Shown here piece after piece: positions 35,399 to 45,201 of a stretch of DNA of 49,969 nucleotides. Position numbers and translations under genes: made by a program. How positions within the stretch are numbered: position 1 is the first letter of the stretch; every line of letters starts with the position of its first letter. The notes beneath the pieces are model-generated. The model made no database searches and was not told the origin of the DNA. It saw nothing but the letters and a program-made list of their open reading frames with translations. The DNA is from Pseudalkalibacillus decolorationis (GTDB lineage: Bacteria; Bacillota; Bacilli; Bacillales; Fictibacillaceae), in contig NZ_JANHJQ010000032.1 in the NCBI RefSeq assembly GCF_024609785.1, positions 1 through 49,969 on the forward strand, in the 5' to 3' direction.

Positions 35399-35883
35399 GT
35401 GCGTGTTCAAAAAGTAGACGAATCAGATTTCTTATAGGAAGTTCGACTAAATACGTTACGTCCTGTAACAACGTCGAACTGACTCACATCGTGTGAGCCC
35501 AAGGCACGACAGTTTTGAGGACCGGAACGACGAGCAGTACCTGCATAAAAGGCTACGAGTTGTACCGAGGAAGCTTACTCCAAAGGTGAACTAGTAGACG
35601 CAGGTAAATATAGAACTTCGACTAAGTACTTCACGTCCTGTGAAAACGTCGAAGTCAGCATAAGGATAGCTACGCTGAATAATCATCGCAGACACGAAAA
35701 TAATTCTATTTTTGTGTTGACGTCCCTGTGCAAGTCCGGAAAAACCGAGTAACGTAGAAATTCGCCGTTTATCAACGAGCGGTACTTGCACGAAGACTGC
35801 GAGTTGCACCGAGGAAGCTTTCTTCGTTAGTCTAATCTGGTAGACGCAGGTGCAGGGGCTCTTGGATACTTTTTGAACAACCT
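35399..35883 (+). repeat. dispersed structured repeat, copy B (tandem dimer) inside the nup operon
   Basis: Bounded by GTGCGTGTTCAAAAAG and ACTTTTTGAACAACCT. It holds two related units of roughly 200-240 bp. Each starts with a GTTCGAC/GTCGAAC-type stem around ACGTCCTGT (35441-35479 and 35613-35653) and ends with ACC(T/-)GCA...GAGTTG(T/C)ACCGAGGAAGCTT...TAGACGCAGGT. This fills most of the 648-bp gap between nupN and nupO; no gene is supported there. Confidence 0.75.
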
Positions 35884-35940
35884 CTTTAAACGAACAAAGG
35901 CTAGTAGTCTATACCAGCCTCTGTATTGTCGTTATAAAAA

Positions 35941-37044
35941 TTACATTTCGCTTTTGAATGTTTCAAACTCTTTATCTGTCTTTGGTACTTTAACATCGCC
36001 ATTTACAATCTTTTCTTTGTACTCTTCCACCATCTTAAGAGCTTCTTCAGAAACGTTATCCTTGGTTGGAGCGATTCCGACACCGTCTTCATCAAGTCCA
36101 AATTCTACAACTTCTCCACCAGGGAAGTTTCCTTCCATTGTTTGCTTTGAAACTTCATATACAGCGGTATCTACACGCTTAACCATTGATGTTAGGGTTA
36201 CACTTTTGTTATTTGCTTTATCATAAATTCCTTCAGCAAATTGGTCTCGGTCAACACCAATTACCCAAACATCCTTACCGTTTTTCTTTTGGTTGATTGC
36301 TTCGGTAAATACTCCTGTACCTGTTCCGCCCGCAGCATGATAGATGATGTCTGCGCCTTTACCGTAAAATGTTGAAGCAATTGTTGCTCCTTTAGCGGCA
36401 TCGTTAAAGTCTCCCGCATACTGTACCATAATTTCCGCATCGGGATTCGCTGTAAGAACGCCGGCTTTAAATCCGCTTTCGAACTTTTTAATTAACTCAC
36501 TTTCCACGCCACCGATGAAGCCAACTTTATTTGTCTTTGATTGTAATCCTGCTACAAGTCCTACAAGGAATGACCCTTGGTGTTCTTTAAAAGTGATGCT
36601 TGCTACGTTCTCAAGTGGTTTTCCATCTTCTCCTACTGCAACACTATCAACTAATGCTAATTGAGCATCCTTCTGTTGATTAGCAACCTCTTGGATATCC
36701 TGTTGCATAAGGAAGCCGATTCCAAAAACAAGATCATAGCCTTGACGAATTAAATTATTTAAGTTAGGACGGTAATCACTTTGTGCATTGGATTGGAGGT
36801 ATGTGTAGCCTTCTTTTTCTTTCAAGTCATGATCTTTACCAAACTTTGTAAGACCTTCCCATGCAGATTGGTTAAACGATTTATCGTCAACTCCACCTGT
36901 ATCGGTTACCATTGCTACTTTAAATGAATCGTCTTTCTTTTCTCCTGCATCTCCAGATCCTTCTTCTTCACCACCACCGCAAGCAGAAAGCAATGTACCC
37001 GCTGCTAAAACCATGGACATTAATAAGCCATAACGCTTTTTCAT
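35941..37044 (-). CDS. nupN: BMP-family nucleoside-binding lipoprotein NupN (YufN)
   Basis: 367 residues with signal peptide and lipobox (LLSACGGG), then an acidic linker and a BmpA/PnrA-type periplasmic-binding fold: VTDTGGVDDKSFNQSAWEG, FGIGFLMQQDI, GFIGGVESELI and HAAGGTGTGVF. It captures nucleosides (guanosine in B. subtilis) for NupO/P/Q. AGGGGG precedes the ATG. The 648-bp spacer with a large structured repeat before nupO could reduce downstream expression relative to the binding protein. Confidence 0.93.
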   Translation of the reverse strand: MKKRYGLLMSMVLAAGTLLSACGGGEEEGSGDAGEKKDDSFKVAMVTDTGGVDDKSFNQSAWEGLTKFGKDHDLKEKEGYTYLQSNAQSDYRPNLNNLIRQGYDLVFGIGFLMQQDIQEVANQQKDAQLALVDSVAVGEDGKPLENVASITFKEHQGSFLVGLVAGLQSKTNKVGFIGGVESELIKKFESGFKAGVLTANPDAEIMVQYAGDFNDAAKGATIASTFYGKGADIIYHAAGGTGTGVFTEAINQKKNGKDVWVIGVDRDQFAEGIYDKANNKSVTLTSMVKRVDTAVYEVSKQTMEGNFPGGEVVEFGLDEDGVGIAPTKDNVSEEALKMVEEYKEKIVNGDVKVPKTDKEFETFKSEM

Positions 37045-37159
37045 ATTTGTAAAACCCCCTTAGTGTATTTGAAACGTTTAAAGAATCCCTTTCCCTACAA
37101 CTCCGACTCCCTTTAAGGCCCACACCCCCTTTAAAATAAGTTAAAACCCAGGTAAATGA

Positions 37160-37885
37160 TCACACCCGACGTCTGACAACATGAAAGTCAAATTTATCAG
37201 ATCGAAAGTAATTGACCGAGTAAAGTACTGGTCTATCATTTTGGTCATAGTGCATTTGTTTAAGGACTAGTAATGATGACTCTGGAGGACATTCCAGTAT
37301 TTCCGATATTCTGTCATGGTAACCAAGTGGTTCGATGTGTGTAACCGCATACAAAACACTTCGATTTGATTCTCGTTCTAACAAATTAAACAATGATTCT
37401 TCTTCTTGGGGTTGCTTTTCCGGGAGAAGATTCGATGGGATTTGGTCCAGACAGTAGACAACAGGGACACCTGCAGCTGTCCGGACACGTTCAACCACTA
37501 ACAATGATTCATTCTCCATTAATTTTAACCGTTTTGATTCCTCTTCCGTAGCTTGTCTTGTATCAGATGATAAAAAGACAGTTCCGGGTGTTTTACCTGC
37601 GCGCTCGATCATGTCTGTAACACTAAATAACTCCTCGATACCAGATGAGAATAACGCACGAGCACGGACAAATGTTCCAACACCATGTCGTCGAACCACG
37701 ATGTTTTCATCCTCAAGTATCCGTAACGCTTCCCTTAAGGTTGCTCGGCTTATCCCTAGTTGTTTGGAAAGCTCGAACTCACTCGGTAGCCTTTCACCTT
37801 CCTGATAAACTCCATTTTCAATATCGCGCTTAATGTGCTCAATAACCTGTAAATACAATAGTCGATGATCTGTTTTTATAGACAC
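37160..37885 (-). CDS. ymfC: GntR-family (HutC/UTRA) regulator YmfC
   Basis: 241 residues. N-terminal winged helix ([43 protein letters not shown]) then a UTRA effector domain (about 90-240; [19 protein letters not shown]-like core). The start is GTG 37883-37885 with GGAGG five bases upstream; an ATG further up lies in an open frame without a site. Located just upstream of nupN, so it may regulate the nup genes, but that is inference. Confidence 0.88.
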   Translation of the reverse strand: MSIKTDHRLLYLQVIEHIKRDIENGVYQEGERLPSEFELSKQLGISRATLREALRILEDENIVVRRHGVGTFVRARALFSSGIEELFSVTDMIERAGKTPGTVFLSSDTRQATEEESKRLKLMENESLLVVERVRTAAGVPVVYCLDQIPSNLLPEKQPQEEESLFNLLERESNRSVLYAVTHIEPLGYHDRISEILECPPESSLLVLKQMHYDQNDRPVLYSVNYFRSDKFDFHVVRRRV

Positions 37886-38052
37886 CCATACCTCCACCTC
37901 TAGTAAGCGAATTATCACTGATGATCTTGTAAATATAACAATATTCGACAATACTATATCATTTTTACATCAATAAATAAACACTATTTTTACAGAAAAA
38001 ATAAAAATATTACGAAACATTACGTTTTTATTTCATATTAGGTTAAAGTTTG

Positions 38053-40407
38053 TCAGCTTGAAGATGCATCATTCTCCTGTGCCGTAATAAGAACCTCGCG
38101 TGGTTTACTACCTTCATACGGACCTACAATGCCTCTTGCTTCCATCGCATCAATCAACCGTGCAGCACGAGTATAACCAATTCGGAAACGACGCTGCAGC
38201 ATGGAAACAGAAGCGGTTTGCATTTCTACGATTAGGTTAACTGCATCATCAAATAAATCATCTTCTACTTTTTCGACTGCTTGTACAGGTTCATCAGTTG
38301 GAATCATTTCTTCTTGATACTTAGCTTTCTGCTGGGAAATGACAAAATCCACAATCTTTTGGACTTCTTCATCTGATAAAAACGCGCCCTGGACACGTGT
38401 CGGTTTGTTAGCACCGATCGGGAAGAAAAGCATGTCACCCTTCCCTAAAAGCTTCTCCGCCCCACCCATATCAAGAATCGTTCGTGAATCAGTCGATGAC
38501 GAAACACTAAATGCTATTCTTGACGGAATGTTTGCTTTAATGACACCCGTTATAACATCTACAGAAGGCCGTTGTGTAGCAATAATAAGATGGATCCCCG
38601 CAGCACGAGCCATTTGGGCAAGCCTTGTGATCGCATCTTCCACATCTCCTGATGCCACCATCATTAAGTCGGCTAGTTCATCGACGATAACAACAATATA
38701 AGGGAGTAGCGGTTGCTTGGCTTCCGATTCTTCATTCTGACGTTTAATCATATTGTTATAGCCTTCTACATTTCTTGTTCCACTATGAGAGAAAAGTTCA
38801 TATCTTCGTTCCATTTCACTTACAACGCGCTTTAATGCTTGTGCTGCCTTCTTTGGTTCGGTCACAACGGGTGCTAATAAGTGGGGAATTCCATTGTACA
38901 CGTTCAACTCCACCATCTTCGGGTCAATCATCATCATTTTCACCTCATGTGGTTTTGCCTTCATCAGAATGCTGGTGATGATCCCATTAATACATACACT
39001 TTTCCCGCTGCCTGTTGCACCGGCTACTAACAAGTGGGGCATTTTACTTAAATCAGCAAGTATTTGTTCTCCAGAAATATCTCTGCCCAATCCAATACTA
39101 AGCTTTGCTTCCAAATCGTTTCGCTTTGAATCGATTACTTCACGTAAGGAAACCATAGCAACTTCTTGATTTGGAACTTCGATTCCGATTGCGGACCTTC
39201 CCGGAATCGGCGCCTCAATCCGAAGCTCTTTTGCTGCAAGAGCAAGCGCCAAATCATCCGTTAAATTAACGATTTTACTTACTTTCACACCAATCGCCGG
39301 TTGAACTTCATATTTCGTGACAGCGGGTCCCAAGTGAACCTTCACAACCTTAGCTTTTACCCCAAAGCTTTCAAACGTTCGTTCAAGCTTCCTTGTATTT
39401 TCTGAAACATGTTGACGTTCACGGTGTTGCCCAGTTTTAACCGGGCGATTTAGTAATTCATAAGAAGGTAGTTCATACGATTCGTTCTCCACCTCTGCAA
39501 CAGAAAACTCTGGTGTCTTAGCTGTGGTTACATCCGATGAATCAGCCATCTTCTTAGCCGTGTTTTGTTGAACAGAAGCAACAGATTTCTTTTCTTGTTT
39601 TGCATCGGTTATTCCTTCAAACTCAAAGGACTCTTGAAATGCATTTTCGGTAAAATCTTCAATAATCGGTTCTGAGTATTCAACACTTTCATCATGCTCT
39701 TCTTTGGATTCCTCAACTGGAGTTCGTTTACCTCTAGACTTTCGCTCCTTCTTTCTCTCCTCCTGCTTTTTATCTTTTCGTCCTTGAAATTGTTCCAGCC
39801 AATCCTGGTATGTATTAATAATCAATGATTTTATTGGTAAAATAAATTTACCAAGAATGTCTTTCATCGATAAGCCTGTTATGAGTAGGACAGCGATAAT
39901 CCAGAGGAAAAAGATGATGACTTGTGTTCCTTGAGCTGCAAAAAGAAAATAGGTAAATGCAAATCCGATAGCACCTAGCATGCCTCCACCAAGATCATCA
40001 TACGCAGCATTCCCCCCTTGCTGCAATACGAAAAGTTCCCACGTATTCTGGATCACTGAAGGACTCTCCCAGTCTCCATTTCGTGACAAAAGTTCAAACA
40101 ACTTAACATGACTTTGTATTAAAAGTCCAAATATGAACAGGTAAGCCCCTGTTAGACGACGTGTAAGAAAAACAGGCCAATGACGTTTCCATATCATATA
40201 AATTGATAAAAAGAAAACACCTATTAATAAGATCCCATACCACTCTCCGCCAAAAAATCGGAATAGGTCTGCAAATGCTACCCCTACTTTCCCGAATTCG
40301 GCTGAAGCAATCAATGTTAAAGCAAGCAATAACAAGCCGAAGATCTCAAAGGAAAGTTGAGATTTCCAGCTCGACTGTTTTTTGTTCTTTTTTTTTCGTT
40401 TCGCCAT
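38053..40407 (-). CDS. spoIIIE: DNA translocase SpoIIIE/FtsK
   Basis: 784 residues. A basic N-terminus (KRKKKNKK) is followed by four hydrophobic segments within the first 180 residues, a charged linker (about 200-330), then alpha/beta motor domains with [15 protein letters not shown] (Walker A) and [13 protein letters not shown] (Walker B), and a C-terminal winged-helix gamma domain ([19 protein letters not shown]) that reads orienting DNA sequences. It pumps the chromosome into the forespore. ATG 40405-40407 has AGAGGTGA upstream. Confidence 0.96.
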   Translation of the reverse strand: MAKRKKKNKKQSSWKSQLSFEIFGLLLLALTLIASAEFGKVGVAFADLFRFFGGEWYGILLIGVFFLSIYMIWKRHWPVFLTRRLTGAYLFIFGLLIQSHVKLFELLSRNGDWESPSVIQNTWELFVLQQGGNAAYDDLGGGMLGAIGFAFTYFLFAAQGTQVIIFFLWIIAVLLITGLSMKDILGKFILPIKSLIINTYQDWLEQFQGRKDKKQEERKKERKSRGKRTPVEESKEEHDESVEYSEPIIEDFTENAFQESFEFEGITDAKQEKKSVASVQQNTAKKMADSSDVTTAKTPEFSVAEVENESYELPSYELLNRPVKTGQHRERQHVSENTRKLERTFESFGVKAKVVKVHLGPAVTKYEVQPAIGVKVSKIVNLTDDLALALAAKELRIEAPIPGRSAIGIEVPNQEVAMVSLREVIDSKRNDLEAKLSIGLGRDISGEQILADLSKMPHLLVAGATGSGKSVCINGIITSILMKAKPHEVKMMMIDPKMVELNVYNGIPHLLAPVVTEPKKAAQALKRVVSEMERRYELFSHSGTRNVEGYNNMIKRQNEESEAKQPLLPYIVVIVDELADLMMVASGDVEDAITRLAQMARAAGIHLIIATQRPSVDVITGVIKANIPSRIAFSVSSSTDSRTILDMGGAEKLLGKGDMLFFPIGANKPTRVQGAFLSDEEVQKIVDFVISQQKAKYQEEMIPTDEPVQAVEKVEDDLFDDAVNLIVEMQTASVSMLQRRFRIGYTRAARLIDAMEARGIVGPYEGSKPREVLITAQENDASSS

Positions 40408-40451
40408 GGTTTCACCTCTCATGGGTTTTTGTTTCTAGATGTTAGGTAACG

Positions 40452-40488
40452 GTGAGCCTGCGAAAGCTAGTACACAGCATTCGCGCAG
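40452..40488. other. GCCTGCG...CGCAGGC inverted repeat upstream of spoIIIE
   Basis: Seven-bp arms, about 22 nt apart, 45 bp before the spoIIIE start. No T-run on the minus strand; possible leader structure of spoIIIE. Confidence 0.35.
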
Positions 40489-40517
40489 GCCATTGCTTTA
40501 GTTGCACTTATACTATA

Positions 40518-40538
40518 GAAAGTATTATTTATACTTTC
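40518..40538. promoter_or_regulatory. GAAAGTAT/ATACTTTC dyad upstream of spoIIIE
   Basis: Perfect 8-bp arms with a 5-nt AT-rich centre, flanked by TTAACGTG. Same design as the dyad at 35335-35356, in opposite orientation. Confidence 0.5.
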
Positions 40539-40546
40539 TTAACGTG

Positions 40547-40625
40547 AAAAAAGAGATGACTCAAGTCAGTAAGACCACTCCAAACATGAACAACCTTCAT
40601 GTAGAGTGACCCTGATGAGTCATCC
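40547..40625 (-). terminator. terminator of tepA-ylzJ
   Basis: On the minus strand GATGACTCATCAGG...CTGACTTGAGTCATCTC followed by TTTTTTC, with a second hairpin (CATGAAGG..TTCATG) in the loop. Confidence 0.7.
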
Positions 40626-40678
40626 TCCTGCTGTTAAGTGTCATTATATCATACGACTATGAAGTCAACTAGTATCGT

Positions 40679-40903
40679 TTACTCCCAATCGTATGTCATT
40701 TTCAAGATTGTTCCTGGTTGTAAATTCGTTTGCATGTAATGGTTTGGATCTGTACTCATCATCCGTACAACTTTGCAGCTTTGATCCTCAAGTCGTTCAA
40801 CCATTACTGGAATACCATTCATTTCAATTACAGAGTGCTTTTCATATTCTGACGGGTTGGTCTGAAAGATTGCTTCCGAAGGCATCATCGTATATAAAAT
40901 CAT
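40679..40903 (-). CDS. ylzJ: YlzJ-like protein
   Basis: 74 residues. [13 protein letters not shown] at the N-terminus and [11 protein letters not shown] at the C-terminus match the YlzJ family, which commonly follows tepA. It overlaps tepA by 4 nt (ATGA). Function unknown; no signal peptide. Confidence 0.87.
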   Translation of the reverse strand: MILYTMMPSEAIFQTNPSEYEKHSVIEMNGIPVMVERLEDQSCKVVRMMSTDPNHYMQTNLQPGTILKMTYDWE

Positions 40904-41682
40904 TGAACAAAATCCTGTTCTTTTTCTGTTGAATTTGATTCAATTAATTCATTTAATTTTTTCATAGCCATTCCAAGCCCGCCGACTTCATTAATAAGTC
41001 CATATGCAACTGCATCATCACCAATCACATTTGTACCGATATCCCGTGTAAGATTTCCTTGAGAAAACATAAGTTCTTTAAATTTCTCTTCTTCAATGTT
41101 CGAATGCCTCAATACAAAACTAACCACTCGTTCTTGCATCTTGTCCAAATATTCAAAGGTTTGTGGTACACCAATGACTAGCCCTGTCAATCGAACGGGA
41201 TGAATCGTCATCGTGGCGGTTTCAGCAATATAAGAATAGTCACCGGCAACAGCAATTGGAACACCAATTGAATGGCCACCGCCTAGAACGAGGCAGACTT
41301 TGGGTTTTGATAGGGATGCGATCATTTCAGAGATAGCAAGCCCTGCTTCCACATCTCCCCCTACCGTATTTAAAATAACAAGTACTCCCTCAATCTTAGG
41401 GTTTTGTTCAATTGCTACTAACTGTGGCAACAAATGCTCATATTTTGTTGTTTTATTATTAGGAGGTAATTGCACATGCCCTTCAATTTGACCAATTATC
41501 GTTAAGCAATGGATATTGGATTGCTCCATTTGGGGAATATTCGTCTGTCCCATTTGTTGGATTTTGTTAACTAGGCTTGAAGGGTTGTCTTTATCTGGTT
41601 GTTCCTCCTTTTGCGGTTTGTTCGGTTGTTCAGGATCCGATGGTGTGACCTGATTATTGTTTCGATTCGGTTGCTGATACAT
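40900..41682 (-). CDS. tepA: ClpP-like translocation-enhancing peptidase TepA
   Basis: 260 residues. A Gln/Asn/Pro-rich N-terminal stretch (about 1-50) precedes a ClpP/crotonase-type domain with [16 protein letters not shown] and the Ser-containing [12 protein letters not shown]. TepA (YlbX/YmfB) was described in B. subtilis as a protein that aids secretion and is linked to spore development. ATG 41680-41682 follows AAAGGAG at 7 nt. Coupled to ylzJ. Confidence 0.9.
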   Translation of the reverse strand: MYQQPNRNNNQVTPSDPEQPNKPQKEEQPDKDNPSSLVNKIQQMGQTNIPQMEQSNIHCLTIIGQIEGHVQLPPNNKTTKYEHLLPQLVAIEQNPKIEGVLVILNTVGGDVEAGLAISEMIASLSKPKVCLVLGGGHSIGVPIAVAGDYSYIAETATMTIHPVRLTGLVIGVPQTFEYLDKMQERVVSFVLRHSNIEEEKFKELMFSQGNLTRDIGTNVIGDDAVAYGLINEVGGLGMAMKKLNELIESNSTEKEQDFVQ

Positions 41683-41777
41683 GATAGACTCCTTTCGCAA
41701 CAATCTATACTTTCACTTTAGTATTGTCTTATTACGAATCATTCTATCCATCATTCAGCTTAAATACTGGTTATATA

Positions 41778-42647
41778 TTAGGATAACTTTAAAACGTTAG
41801 ATAACCGAACACGTTCCTGTTCATTTAAGGGAACAAGTGGTAAACGAACTCCACCTACATCGATTCCGCGTATCTGGAGTGCTGTCTTTACAGGCGTGGG
41901 ACTTGGCGCTGAGAATAGCTCTCGCATTACAGGCAACAGCTTTCCATGCTTCCTCGCAGCATCCTTGGTTCGGCCATCCTTAAAGTCTGATACCATTTCC
42001 TGCATTTCGTTACCGATTACATGTGAAGCTACCGAAACAATACCATCTCCTCCTACTGAAAGAACCGGTAGCGTTAATCCGTCGTCTCCACTATACAGAT
42101 GAAAATCATCCGATGTCTTTGTAATGATTTCTGTTATTTGATCCAAGTCTCCACTTGCCTCTTTAACACAGACGATATTCGGAACCTGTGAAAGACGTAC
42201 GATTGTATCGACTGATATATTCACAACGGAACGGCCCGGAATATTGTAGAGCATTACAGGGAGTTTCATTGAGTCTGCAATCGTTTTGAAATGTAAATAT
42301 AACCCTTCTTGATTTGGGTTGTTATAATAAGGTGAAACGAGCATGATTCCGTCTACTCCAACCTCTTGTGCTTTTTGGGACAGCTCAATTGAGGCATGTG
42401 TATTGTTACTTCCCGTTCCTGCTATAACCGGAATTCTTTGATTGGTAACTTTCACTACATGTCGAAAAAGAGCAATCTTTTCTTCTTTTGTCAATGTAGG
42501 AGATTCACCAGTAGTACCGGCAACTACAAGTGCATCTGAACCATTCTTAATTAAGTAATCAACCAATTTTGTTGTCTTTGAAAAATCAATGTTACCTTTG
42601 TGGTCAAATGGTGTGACCATTGCGGTTAAAACATTACCAAATTTCAA
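41778..42647 (-). CDS. dapA: 4-hydroxy-tetrahydrodipicolinate synthase
   Basis: 289 residues, TIM-barrel DHDPS. Motifs: GTTGESPTL, the tyrosine of YNIPGR, and the Schiff-base lysine of CVKEASGD. It condenses pyruvate with aspartate semialdehyde, the branch to lysine, diaminopimelate and, in spores, dipicolinate. The start is TTG (42645-42647) after GGAGGAGAG. Follows dapG by 45 bp; last gene of asd-dapG-dapA. Confidence 0.95.
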   Translation of the reverse strand: MKFGNVLTAMVTPFDHKGNIDFSKTTKLVDYLIKNGSDALVVAGTTGESPTLTKEEKIALFRHVVKVTNQRIPVIAGTGSNNTHASIELSQKAQEVGVDGIMLVSPYYNNPNQEGLYLHFKTIADSMKLPVMLYNIPGRSVVNISVDTIVRLSQVPNIVCVKEASGDLDQITEIITKTSDDFHLYSGDDGLTLPVLSVGGDGIVSVASHVIGNEMQEMVSDFKDGRTKDAARKHGKLLPVMRELFSAPSPTPVKTALQIRGIDVGGVRLPLVPLNEQERVRLSNVLKLS

Positions 42648-42692
42648 GGTTCTCTCCTCCCATTCCTTTTACTTTTCGGGTTTTTTTCATTC

Positions 42693-43913
42693 TTATTCAC
42701 CCTGATCTAAAGCAAATACAGTATGAAGTGCGTTTACTGCTTTCACCATATCATCCTCTTGTACAAGGACCCAGATGGTCGTGTGGGAGTCAGCAGATTG
42801 AAGGATGTTAATGCTTTCCTTTGCTAGTGCATCAACGATTTTAGCAGTTACACCGGGAGTACCCGCGATTCCCGCTCCAACAGCCGACACTTTAGCGCAG
42901 TGACGGTGCAGTTCAGGCTCATATCCCATCTTTTTAAGTATCGATACCGCGATATCAGTAAGTTCTGCCTTAATTGTATACACAACGCCCTTAGGACTAA
43001 TATTGATAAAATCGACACTTATTTGTTGTTCGGCCATTGCCTTAAAAATATTGCTCTGGAAATCATAGTCCCCGTCTTTTGCATGTACTTTAATCTGGGT
43101 AATGTTTGCAACATGAGCAATGCCTGTTATTAATCTTTCCTCAATGTCCCTTCCCGCCTCTTCGCTGATTGAAGAAGTAACGAGTGTTCCTTCACCATCA
43201 CTATAAGTAGATCGAATACGGAGTGGAACCTTTGCCTGCATAGCGATTTCTACCGCTCTTGGATGGATGACCTTTGCACCTTGGTAGGCCATATTACAAA
43301 TTTCATTATAAGACACAATATTCAAAGGGCGAGCGTCACGTACTATTCTCGGATCAGCAGTCATTACACCCTCAACATCTGTAAAAATATCAATCATGTT
43401 CGCATTAAGAGCTGCGCCAAGTGCTGCAGCGGAAGTGTCACTACCACCGCGACCAAGTGTTGTCACATCTCCGGAATCCGATTGCCCTTGGAAACCTGCA
43501 ACAACTACTACATCCACCTGCTCAAATGCCGTATAAATCCGGTCACAATTCATATCGATAATCTTAGCATGATTATGCTCTTTATTCGTTCGAAATCCTG
43601 CTTGAGCACCAGTAAGTGAAATAGATTGAAGTTCATTACTGTTTAATAGTTCTGTAAACACAACGGACGATATGATTTCCCCACAAGACATTAATAAATC
43701 TAATTCTCGGTTGGAAACCTTTGCACCAGTTCCGCCAATCAATTGTAATAATGTATCTGTCGCATATGGATCGCCTTTCCGGCCCATAGCAGATACAACG
43801 ACTACGACCTTATTGCCTTCTTTTACAGCATTCGAAACGTGCTGTATAGCTCTACTACGACTACTATCATCTTTTAAAGATGTCCCGCCAAATTTCTGTA
43901 CTACAATGTTCAT
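42693..43913 (-). CDS. dapG: aspartokinase I (DapG)
   Basis: 406 residues. N-terminal kinase with KFGGTSLKD and TTLGRGGSDTSAAALG; C-terminal paired ACT domains (GIAGTPGVTAKIVDAL). Length and context (next to asd and dapA) point to the DAP-sensitive isozyme rather than LysC. AAGGTG precedes the ATG, 18 bp after the asd stop. Confidence 0.95.
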   Translation of the reverse strand: MNIVVQKFGGTSLKDDSSRSRAIQHVSNAVKEGNKVVVVVSAMGRKGDPYATDTLLQLIGGTGAKVSNRELDLLMSCGEIISSVVFTELLNSNELQSISLTGAQAGFRTNKEHNHAKIIDMNCDRIYTAFEQVDVVVVAGFQGQSDSGDVTTLGRGGSDTSAAALGAALNANMIDIFTDVEGVMTADPRIVRDARPLNIVSYNEICNMAYQGAKVIHPRAVEIAMQAKVPLRIRSTYSDGEGTLVTSSISEEAGRDIEERLITGIAHVANITQIKVHAKDGDYDFQSNIFKAMAEQQISVDFINISPKGVVYTIKAELTDIAVSILKKMGYEPELHRHCAKVSAVGAGIAGTPGVTAKIVDALAKESINILQSADSHTTIWVLVQEDDMVKAVNALHTVFALDQGE

Positions 43914-43931
43914 GGATGCACCTTCTTAATG

Positions 43932-44981
43932 TTATTTCAACAAGTCTAGCTTCACTAGACTTTCAGCAATTTGGACTGAGTTCCATGCGGCCCCTTTAAG
44001 CAGGTTATCAGAAACTACCCACATGTGAAAGCCATGAGAACGGTCTAAGTCCTTTCGTATACGACCGACGAATACATCCCGCTTCCCTACAGAATCTGCT
44101 GGCATTGGGTATACTTGATTTGTAGGGTCATCCTGCAGCACAATCCCTGGTGCACTTTGTAAGAGCTCTTTGATTTCTGTCGCTTCCACTTGGTCCTGAT
44201 CAATCTCAATGTATACGGATTCAGAGTGACCTGTTTCTATGGGAAGCCTTACACATGTTGCGGAAACCTCAAGTGTATCCATATGCATGATTTTTTTCGT
44301 TTCATTAATCATTTTCATTTCTTCAAAGGTATAACCGTTTTCTTGAAATTTATCAATTTGTGGAATCGCATTGAAAGCGATCTGGTAATGCTTCTGTTCA
44401 CTTGAAACTGGTAATACCTCAGGTGAAAAATCATCGTTGTCGATAATTGCACGAGTTTGGTTTTTCAATTCATTGATTGCACTTGCTCCTGCTCCAGAAA
44501 CTGCTTGGTACGTAGAAACAATAACTTTATTTAACCCATATTTTTTCCGGACGGGCTCTAGCGCAACGACCATCTGTATCGTCGAACAGTTTGGATTAGC
44601 AATAATTCCATTATGTTGATGAAGGTCCTCTTCATTTACTTCAGGGACGACGAGTGGCGTGTTGGGATCCATACGATAGGCACTCGTATTGTCAACTACG
44701 ATGGCTCCTCTCTTTACAGCTTCAGGTGCAAGCTGTTTCGAAATCGAACCGCCTGCTGAGAATAATGCAAGTTGTACACCTTCAAAGGACTCGGGCTTCG
44801 CTTCTTCAATGGTAATTTCTGAACCGTTATACAACACTTTATTTCCTGCAGACCTTGCGCTTGCAAGTAATTTTAGTGAGGCAACTGGGAAGTTCCTATC
44901 TTCTAATGTTTGAATGATTTGCTGACCAACTGCGCCTGAGGCACCGACGACAGCAATATGATAACCTTGCTTCGTTTTCAT
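43932..44981 (-). CDS. asd: aspartate-semialdehyde dehydrogenase
   Basis: 349 residues. VVGASGAVGQQI (NADP loop), catalytic Cys in ANPNCSTIQMV, SGAGASAI, and a His in RLPIETGHSES-type segment. Makes aspartate semialdehyde for lysine, DAP, methionine, threonine and DPA. GAGGAGGGA precedes the ATG. Separated from dpaB by a terminator-like structure. Confidence 0.96.
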   Translation of the reverse strand: MKTKQGYHIAVVGASGAVGQQIIQTLEDRNFPVASLKLLASARSAGNKVLYNGSEITIEEAKPESFEGVQLALFSAGGSISKQLAPEAVKRGAIVVDNTSAYRMDPNTPLVVPEVNEEDLHQHNGIIANPNCSTIQMVVALEPVRKKYGLNKVIVSTYQAVSGAGASAINELKNQTRAIIDNDDFSPEVLPVSSEQKHYQIAFNAIPQIDKFQENGYTFEEMKMINETKKIMHMDTLEVSATCVRLPIETGHSESVYIEIDQDQVEATEIKELLQSAPGIVLQDDPTNQVYPMPADSVGKRDVFVGRIRKDLDRSHGFHMWVVSDNLLKGAAWNSVQIAESLVKLDLLK

Positions 44982-45037
44982 TTAAAAATGTCCCTCCTCA
45001 AAGAATATGCGGAATTAATCTCTTACCCATTTGAAAC

Positions 45038-45137
45038 GGGGTGACCCATGAGGTATCAGACATCTCCGGATGAAATAGGATGCTCCTATAAGATTCCATA
45101 TGGAGGAAGTCTGACTCCTGAAACTTGAGTCAACCCC
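45038..45137 (-). terminator. dpaB terminator-like structure with inserted module
   Basis: Outer arms GGGGTTGACTC and GGGTCACCCC on the minus strand, 100 nt apart, with an inner GGAGTCAGACTTCC/...GTCTGATACC section. The insert (CATCTCCGG...) resembles the CACCTCCGG of the cotE terminator at 7.9 kb. The T-run is short (GTTTC), so partial read-through into asd is possible. Confidence 0.5.
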
Positions 45138-45201
45138 TTAATCATAAAGTAATATTGTCATTTATTTTACCATAATATTGAGCGTAGAGGTATGTTTACA
45201 A

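Noticed and set aside
37045-37159. Purine riboswitch before nupN
   Set aside because: The 115-bp leader lacks the three-way junction signature and is purine-rich without clear stems.
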